Positions 12,443 to 16,791 of a stretch of 16,791 nucleotides of DNA are shown here, one piece after another. The stretch comes from Patescibacteria group bacterium UBA6899. Its GTDB lineage: Bacteria > Patescibacteriota > Minisyncoccia > Phycocordibacterales > UBA6899. Each line of letters starts with the position of its first letter. The stretch's first letter is position 1. The notes beneath the pieces are model-generated. The model was not told the DNA's origin and made no database searches. It saw nothing but the letters and a program-made list of their open reading frames with translations. The stretch covers positions 1 through 16,791 of the forward strand of contig DKBN01000056.1 of the NCBI GenBank assembly GCA_002451235.1, read 5' to 3'. The position numbers and the translations under genes were made by a program.

Positions 12443-12463
12443 AGTCTCTATGCTGGATATCAA
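12436..12463 (-). promoter_or_regulatory. dprA promoter overlapping the serS promoter
   Basis: On the minus strand: TTGATA (12458-12463), 16 bp, TATTAT (12436-12441). The -35 lies inside the first serS codons. The leader to the ATG at 12411 is about 18 nt. Confidence 0.5.
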
Positions 12464-13712
12464 GTTCATCCGGGAGAATCCTGACCTCATCAAGGAGGCG
12501 GCGCGGAAGAAGCGGATCGATTTCAATATCGAAGAATTGCTTATCGCGGACGGAGAACGCGTGGAAATGCTCGCTGTGGTGGAACGCATGCGCGCAGAAC
12601 AAAATGATTTTAGTGACAAGATCTCAAGGACCGGAGACAAAGGAGAACGTGCCCGGATGATCTCTGAAATGAAGGAGCTCAAGGAAACACTTGTCGCGAA
12701 GGAAGAAGCATTAAAGGAAGTGATGGAACATTGGCGCACTTTGATGCTTCAGGTCCCGAACGTGCCGGACGTCACGGTCCCCGACGGTGCAAGCGACAAA
12801 GAGAACAAGGAAGTGAAGAAATGGGGAGAGCCGACGAAATTCTCCTTCAAGCCGAAAAGCCATATCGATCTGATGCTTGCGCACGACATGGTTGATTTCG
12901 AGCGTGGCGCGAAGGTCTCCGGATTCCGAGGATATTTTCTGAAGAATGATGGCGTGCTCCTCGCGAACGCGATCTGGCAGTTGGCGCTCAAGTTTTTTTC
13001 TTCGAAAGGATTTCAGCCGATGATCGTGCCGTCCTTGGTGCGTAAAGAGACCTTCATGGGGACCGGATATCTGCCACAAGGTGAGGATGATCTCTATAAG
13101 ACGCAGGACGGCGATTACCTGGCGGGGACAGGGGAGGTGGCGACCATGGGCTATCATATGGACGAGGTGCTCGGTCAAGAGAAACTCCCGGTCATGTTCC
13201 TCGCGTTCTCGCCATGTTTTCGCCGCGAAGCGGGTGCGCATGGGAAGGATACGCGCGGGCTCATCCGGGTCCATGAATTCTTCAAATGGGAGCAGGTCGT
13301 TCTGTGCAAGGCGAATCATGAAGAGTCAGTTAAATGGCACGAGACGATCAATCGCAACACGGAGGAATTCATCGAGTTGTTAGGTATCCCGTATCATACG
13401 GTCGTGAATTGTGGCGGCGACCTCGGTCTCGGCCAGGTAAAGAAATACGATATCGAGCTTTGGGTCCCGGGCGAGGAGACCTATCGCGAGATCAGCTCCG
13501 CGTCCTATTTCCACGATTTTCAGACGAGAAGGCTCAATACGCGTTACCGCGATGCCGATGGCAAGATGCGTTTCGCGCACTCCCTGAACTCGACCGCCAT
13601 ACCGACGCCACGCATCCTAGTCTCGGTCGTTGAGAACTACCAGCAAGCGGACGGAAAGATCGCTGTCCCCCCTGCGCTCGTCCCATACATGGGGAAGTCG
13701 GAGATCGGATGA
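12450..13712 (+). CDS. serS: Seryl-tRNA synthetase
   Basis: This encodes 420 aa from MLDIKFIRENPDLIKEAARKK, the classic SerRS N-terminus. The upstream in-frame ATG at 12426 adds eight residues that overlap the -10 and is rejected. The N-terminal coiled-coil tRNA-binding arm (about 25-105) precedes the class II catalytic core. Motif 2 is FRREAGAHGKDTRGLIRVHEFFKWEQV, and motif 3 includes NSTAIPTPRILVSVVENYQ. GTGEVATMGYHMDE is a variant of the usual T-A-E segment. It charges tRNA-Ser with serine. It leads a plus-strand run: the next gene starts 16 nt after its stop. Confidence 0.97.
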   Translation: MLDIKFIRENPDLIKEAARKKRIDFNIEELLIADGERVEMLAVVERMRAEQNDFSDKISRTGDKGERARMISEMKELKETLVAKEEALKEVMEHWRTLMLQVPNVPDVTVPDGASDKENKEVKKWGEPTKFSFKPKSHIDLMLAHDMVDFERGAKVSGFRGYFLKNDGVLLANAIWQLALKFFSSKGFQPMIVPSLVRKETFMGTGYLPQGEDDLYKTQDGDYLAGTGEVATMGYHMDEVLGQEKLPVMFLAFSPCFRREAGAHGKDTRGLIRVHEFFKWEQVVLCKANHEESVKWHETINRNTEEFIELLGIPYHTVVNCGGDLGLGQVKKYDIELWVPGEETYREISSASYFHDFQTRRLNTRYRDADGKMRFAHSLNSTAIPTPRILVSVVENYQQADGKIAVPPALVPYMGKSEIG

Positions 13713-13728
13713 CCTACCCGGTATCCAT

Positions 13729-14559
13729 ATGATCCGTCGAACCTTTTCTCGCTCTGGGGCAAGGATGCGGCGGGTCGATCGTGGGTTCGAGATCGTTGGC
13801 CGGACCATCCTGGTCGTGTTCCTTTGTCTTATTTTTCTCGGCTGGTTGACAGAAAGACAGGTGCTTCGTTTCGATCGCATAACCGTTTCCGGCACGCACG
13901 CAGTCGATTCTTATGCCGCAGGAACGATCGCGCGCAACAATATCGCTGGTGCGTGGGTTTGGCGCTGGTTCTACAAAGATAATGCCGTCCTCTATCCACG
14001 GCGAGCGATCGTACGCGGGATCAAGGACCTTTCGTCGTGGGTGAGGGACGTATCGGGGGATGTAACCCGAAAGGTGCTCGCTATCTCGATATATGAATAT
14101 GTGCCGGCATACATATGGTGTGACGATACGAAGTATGCGGATGCGACATCCACACCGGAGACGTGTTGGTTCGCGAGCGCACAGGGAGAGGTGTTCGCGC
14201 ACAGCCCCATCTATGCGGGATATCCGTTCATTCGCATTATCAGCAACCGAAGCGGCGTCGCCGGTCCGAATGACGTCCCGCTCATCCTTCCGCCGTCCCA
14301 ATTCGACCGCATCATAGCGTTCGCCTCCGAACTTGAGAATGCGGGATATACTGTGCGCTCGATCGTCCATCTCGGAGAGAACGACTTTCGGTTCGTTGTA
14401 GACCGTCCCTGGAGCATACTTTGGTCAAGCGACAAGGATCCCAAAGAGAGCGTTCGTAATCTCTCCGCGGCTATCCAGACGATAAGTAACGATATCGCGA
14501 GCAAATCCACGGTGAACGAGATCGATCTCAGATTCGGAGATAAGATCTTCACTCGATAG
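13729..14559 (+). CDS. FtsQ/DivIB-like division protein
   Basis: This encodes 276 aa from MIRRTFSRSG. The frame runs upstream into serS, but this start follows the serS stop and gives the expected topology: a basic N-terminus (RR, ARMRR), one membrane segment at about 22-40 (IVGRTILVVFLCLIFLGWL), then an outside domain. FDRITVSGTHAVD (about 48-60) is a typical POTRA strand-helix entry. CWFASAQGEVF, and the C-terminal NEIDLRFGDKIFTR, match the beta-domain end common in FtsQ/DivIB. It would link FtsB/FtsL to the divisome. Two Cys (in IWCDD and TCWF) may pair. No Shine-Dalgarno; probably cotranscribed with serS. The ftsQ assignment is by architecture, not detailed similarity. Confidence 0.75.
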   Translation: MIRRTFSRSGARMRRVDRGFEIVGRTILVVFLCLIFLGWLTERQVLRFDRITVSGTHAVDSYAAGTIARNNIAGAWVWRWFYKDNAVLYPRRAIVRGIKDLSSWVRDVSGDVTRKVLAISIYEYVPAYIWCDDTKYADATSTPETCWFASAQGEVFAHSPIYAGYPFIRIISNRSGVAGPNDVPLILPPSQFDRIIAFASELENAGYTVRSIVHLGENDFRFVVDRPWSILWSSDKDPKESVRNLSAAIQTISNDIASKSTVNEIDLRFGDKIFTR

Positions 14560-14574
14560 ATCCCGTTCGCCCTG

Positions 14575-14583
14575 TGTTATACT
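14575..14583 (+). promoter_or_regulatory. Extended -10 promoter upstream of the 14590 gene
   Basis: TGT-TATACT (hexamer 14578-14583) is an extended -10, followed by 6 nt and the ATG. No -35 match lies at 17 bp. It allows the membrane-protein/Clp pair to be expressed independently of serS. Confidence 0.5.
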
Positions 14584-14589
14584 GGTTCG

Positions 14590-14982
14590 ATGAACGGGAT
14601 CTATCTGATCCGGGATTATCTCGGCTGGCACTATACTGATGCCGTCGTTGATATCACCTACCTCATCCGGAATTTCCTTTGGGCTGTCGGACATATGTTC
14701 TCGGTCAAGGAAGTGCTCTTGACGCTTTTCTCCCCGTGGAAACGATTAAAGGAAGAAGGAAGCACCTTGATCAAGGATCCCGGAAGATATCTTGAAGATG
14801 CCGTTGTCAACCTCATCATGCGGATCGTCGGGGCGATTGTCCGTCTCGCGCTATTATGCATCGCATTCATTTCTTGGACATTCATCGCGATGGTAGGGAT
14901 CTGTGCACTCATCGTGTGGTTCTTCCTTCCTGTGATCCTACTTTCCATCCTGGTCTCGATCCCGAACGTTTTGAACGCTTGA
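14590..14982 (+). CDS. Small polytopic membrane protein, partner of the Clp-like ATPase
   Basis: This encodes 130 aa. The N-terminal half is amphipathic with a partly hydrophobic helix (about 22-46) and the motif LTLFSPWKRLKEEG (44-57). Two strong membrane segments follow at about 79-101 and 103-124. I recall similar 'LFxPWKR' small membrane proteins in CPR genomes without function. The stop (TGA) is followed by T and then the ATG of the ATPase gene, so the two are tightly coupled and may form a complex. Start supported by the extended -10 with 6-nt spacing. Confidence 0.75.
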   Translation: MNGIYLIRDYLGWHYTDAVVDITYLIRNFLWAVGHMFSVKEVLLTLFSPWKRLKEEGSTLIKDPGRYLEDAVVNLIMRIVGAIVRLALLCIAFISWTFIAMVGICALIVWFFLPVILLSILVSIPNVLNA

Positions 14983-14983
14983 T

Positions 14984-16791
14984 ATGGAGAACTCCTACGA
15001 CATCTTCAGAGATCCCAACTACCGTTTCCACAAGCTTCTTGTGCTTGAGGCGATATACCCAGATGCGGTGCGCAGGTGGATAGGGAGGATCAGTGGCTCG
15101 ATCCTTGTCTTCACTGTGCTTCTTTCCGTTGTCCCGTATCTGCTCCATACCCTAGGGAATGTCGATCTTCCGGATCTTTCCGTCCCAATGCGCGAGGGTA
15201 CGAAAAGCCTTTCAGGAACGCTTGCGCAAGCATCCCTCCCTACAGAGGTGCGTTTCCCGGGCGTTATACCGGTGTTTGGAGGACACGCAATGCCGCTTGA
15301 CCCTGAGAGCCGCGCGGTCAACGTGGTCCTCCTTCTCTCCTTTATCATCTGGCTTCTGAACCGCATGCTCGGATGGTACCGGAACTCACAATATTATCTT
15401 GTTGAAGCATTATTGGAGCGTGGAAAGACCGGAGCACAGACGCCGTATTCGACGCCGAACTTCGAGACCTGCGACGTTTACTGGCACACAAGAAACGGCG
15501 ATCTTGTCGGAAGTTTCTCACAGAGTTCATATGGACGAGCGATCCTCCATCGCTCCGGCATTGCCGATCAGACCATTGGTGAATATCTTCGAGGACGCGT
15601 TCATGTCGTTGATTTTCGCGAGGCGTTCAACGAATTGCGGACAACCTTCACACTGTTCGACCTATCGCGGCTGCTGCTTGCGAAGGACGCAGACTTTTAC
15701 CAATTCTTATTCCAGCTCGGGATCCGCGAGCGCGAACTCCTGGGTGCTGCGGAATGGGTGGAGCGCGATATCAAACGGCGCAAGCAACGCGAACGATGGT
15801 GGGGGAAGGTGAATCTCGGGCAGAGCCCGGCGTTCGGCGCTGATTTCGCCTACGGAGGAGCGTTTCTCCTGGGGAAATATGGAACGGACATTTCGCGGCG
15901 AGCGATCTCCGGAGGTTCGAACTTCCGCTTCGTCTACGGGAACGAAGAGATCAAGCAGCTTGAAGTGGTGCTTTCCCGCTCCAAAGAAGCCAATGCGATC
16001 ATTGCTGGGGAAGAGGGAACCGGGAAGATGGATGTCATCCTCGATTTTGCGCGCGATATCATGAACGGCTATACCAACCCAGCACTTGCGCATAAGCGCG
16101 TCATGGCGCTCGACGCGAAGCGTTTGATCGCCGGCATGCGATCGAAACAGGAACTCGAGACCGAGCTTTTGAGGGTGTTCACAGACGCCGCGAAAGCGGG
16201 AAACATCATTCTTGTCCTGGAGGATCTTCCCGGGTTCATTCAAGGGGGGCGTGCTCTCGATTCCGACGTCATGGGTCTTATCGACCCCTACCTGCGTGCC
16301 GCAGAGATCCAATTCATAGCGACCGCGGATACCAGTGCGTATCATGAGATCATCGAACCAAACGCATCGCTCATGCAGCGTTTCGAAACGATCCTTCTTA
16401 AGGAACCCCCGGAGGAATCACTTCTGCGGATCCTTGAGGAGACAGCCGAGCGTGTCGAGCGGGGCCACCCCATCTATTTTACCTATCCGGCGGTCGTTGA
16501 GATCTTAAAGAGTGCCGAGAACTATTTTTCTAACGGAGTCATGCCGGACAAAGCGCTCGATCTTTTGGATGAATTGACCCCGTATATGCTCCAACACGGT
16601 GGGCACCTAGTGAAGAAGCTCGATGTGCTCAATTTCGTGCGCGAGAAGACGAAGATCCCGGTCGGAGAGATCACAGGCGAGGAGCGGGATAGGCTTATGC
16701 GGCTCGAAGAACTTCTGAAGCAGCTCGTGATCGGGCAAGAGAAAGCGCTTGAAGTGATCTCGAACGCAATGCGCCGCTCACGTGCGGGCGT
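14984..16791 (+). CDS. Membrane-anchored Clp-type AAA+ ATPase (3' end beyond window)
   Basis: About 602 codons are in the window, beginning MENSYDIFRDPNYRFHKL. There is no Clp-N domain. Two membrane segments lie at about 36-56 and 112-130, then a linker domain. The first AAA+ domain has GEEGTGKM (342-349) where Walker A is normally GxxGxGKT/S, and ILVLEDLPGFI (Glu413-Asp414) where Walker B normally ends in Asp-Glu. The sensor-like FIATADTSAYHEIIEPNASLMQRF and the small domain match ClpA/B/C D1. The ClpC-like IPVGEITGEERDRLMRLEELLKQLVIGQEKALEVISNAMRRSRAG then opens the second AAA+ domain, which is cut. Whether it binds ClpP or acts as an unfoldase alone cannot be seen. It is translationally coupled to the small membrane protein. 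Confidence 0.85.
   Translation, partial: MENSYDIFRDPNYRFHKLLVLEAIYPDAVRRWIGRISGSILVFTVLLSVVPYLLHTLGNVDLPDLSVPMREGTKSLSGTLAQASLPTEVRFPGVIPVFGGHAMPLDPESRAVNVVLLLSFIIWLLNRMLGWYRNSQYYLVEALLERGKTGAQTPYSTPNFETCDVYWHTRNGDLVGSFSQSSYGRAILHRSGIADQTIGEYLRGRVHVVDFREAFNELRTTFTLFDLSRLLLAKDADFYQFLFQLGIRERELLGAAEWVERDIKRRKQRERWWGKVNLGQSPAFGADFAYGGAFLLGKYGTDISRRAISGGSNFRFVYGNEEIKQLEVVLSRSKEANAIIAGEEGTGKMDVILDFARDIMNGYTNPALAHKRVMALDAKRLIAGMRSKQELETELLRVFTDAAKAGNIILVLEDLPGFIQGGRALDSDVMGLIDPYLRAAEIQFIATADTSAYHEIIEPNASLMQRFETILLKEPPEESLLRILEETAERVERGHPIYFTYPAVVEILKSAENYFSNGVMPDKALDLLDELTPYMLQHGGHLVKKLDVLNFVREKTKIPVGEITGEERDRLMRLEELLKQLVIGQEKALEVISNAMRRSRAG

Noticed and set aside
12426..12449. Upstream ATG for serS
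   Set aside because: It would add MLSDNIVS before the conserved MLDIKF start and lies upstream of the -10.
13630..13728. Longer N-terminus for the FtsQ-like protein
   Set aside because: It would overlap the serS 3' end by 83 bp and adds residues with no signal or membrane character. The start at 13729 gives the normal topology.

Overview
The window reads like a chromosome segment of a Patescibacteria (CPR) bacterium, most likely a Parcubacteria-type lineage. That is an inference from protein style: a short Rel lacking its C-terminal regulatory domains, a membrane-anchored Clp-type ATPase without a Clp-N domain, minimal tRNAs with no encoded CCA, and several lineage-restricted hypotheticals. 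UGA is used as a stop, so this is not a UGA=Gly CPR lineage. No gene identity was checked against a database.

Layout, left to right. Positions 1-363 (minus): the start of an IS1595-type transposase, whose end interrupts an RBBP9/YdeN-type alpha/beta hydrolase just before its expected nucleophile. Positions 439-1242: a GC-rich interspersed repeat, tRNA-Trp (minus) and a hypothetical gene that overlaps the 3' end of miaA (1202-2155, minus). Positions 2208-2891: a 2-Cys peroxiredoxin and a bidirectional terminator. Positions 2911-5270 (minus): a small membrane protein, a large polytopic GT-C-like membrane protein and a small basic winged-helix-like protein. Positions 5368-5885: a scrambled tRNA-Leu(CAA) locus with a 5' tRNA fragment, a repeat element, the intact tRNA and a 113-bp tandem repeat carrying tRNA 3' ends. 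Positions 5940-8466: parB and a short rel gene, convergent and one base apart. Positions 8546-9067: a membrane-anchored orphan. Positions 9130-9311: a duplicated scrap of the topA 3' end and a second flanked repeat element. Positions 9312-12411 (minus): topA and dprA. Positions 12450-16791 (plus): serS, an ftsQ-like gene, a small membrane protein and a membrane-anchored Clp-type AAA+ ATPase cut by the window edge.

Functionally this is mostly housekeeping: tRNA modification and charging (miaA, serS, two tRNAs), chromosome maintenance (topA, dprA, parB), alarmone signalling (rel), peroxide defence, and envelope or division functions. The accessory content is an IS element, repeat-driven duplications and small orphan membrane proteins.

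Three patterns stand out. (1) Many genes have a -10-like hexamer only 6-9 nt before the ATG and no Shine-Dalgarno, which suggests leaderless mRNAs; three small orphans instead have purine-rich Shine-Dalgarno-like tracts. (2) Two 113-142 bp intervals containing a related GC-rich motif are each flanked by 63-70 bp direct repeats of the neighbouring host gene (tRNA-Leu, topA), and a third related copy lies next to tRNA-Trp. Each copy is preceded by a short perfect hairpin. (3) The Clp-like ATPase has two N-terminal membrane segments and a first ATPase domain with altered Walker A and Walker B motifs.
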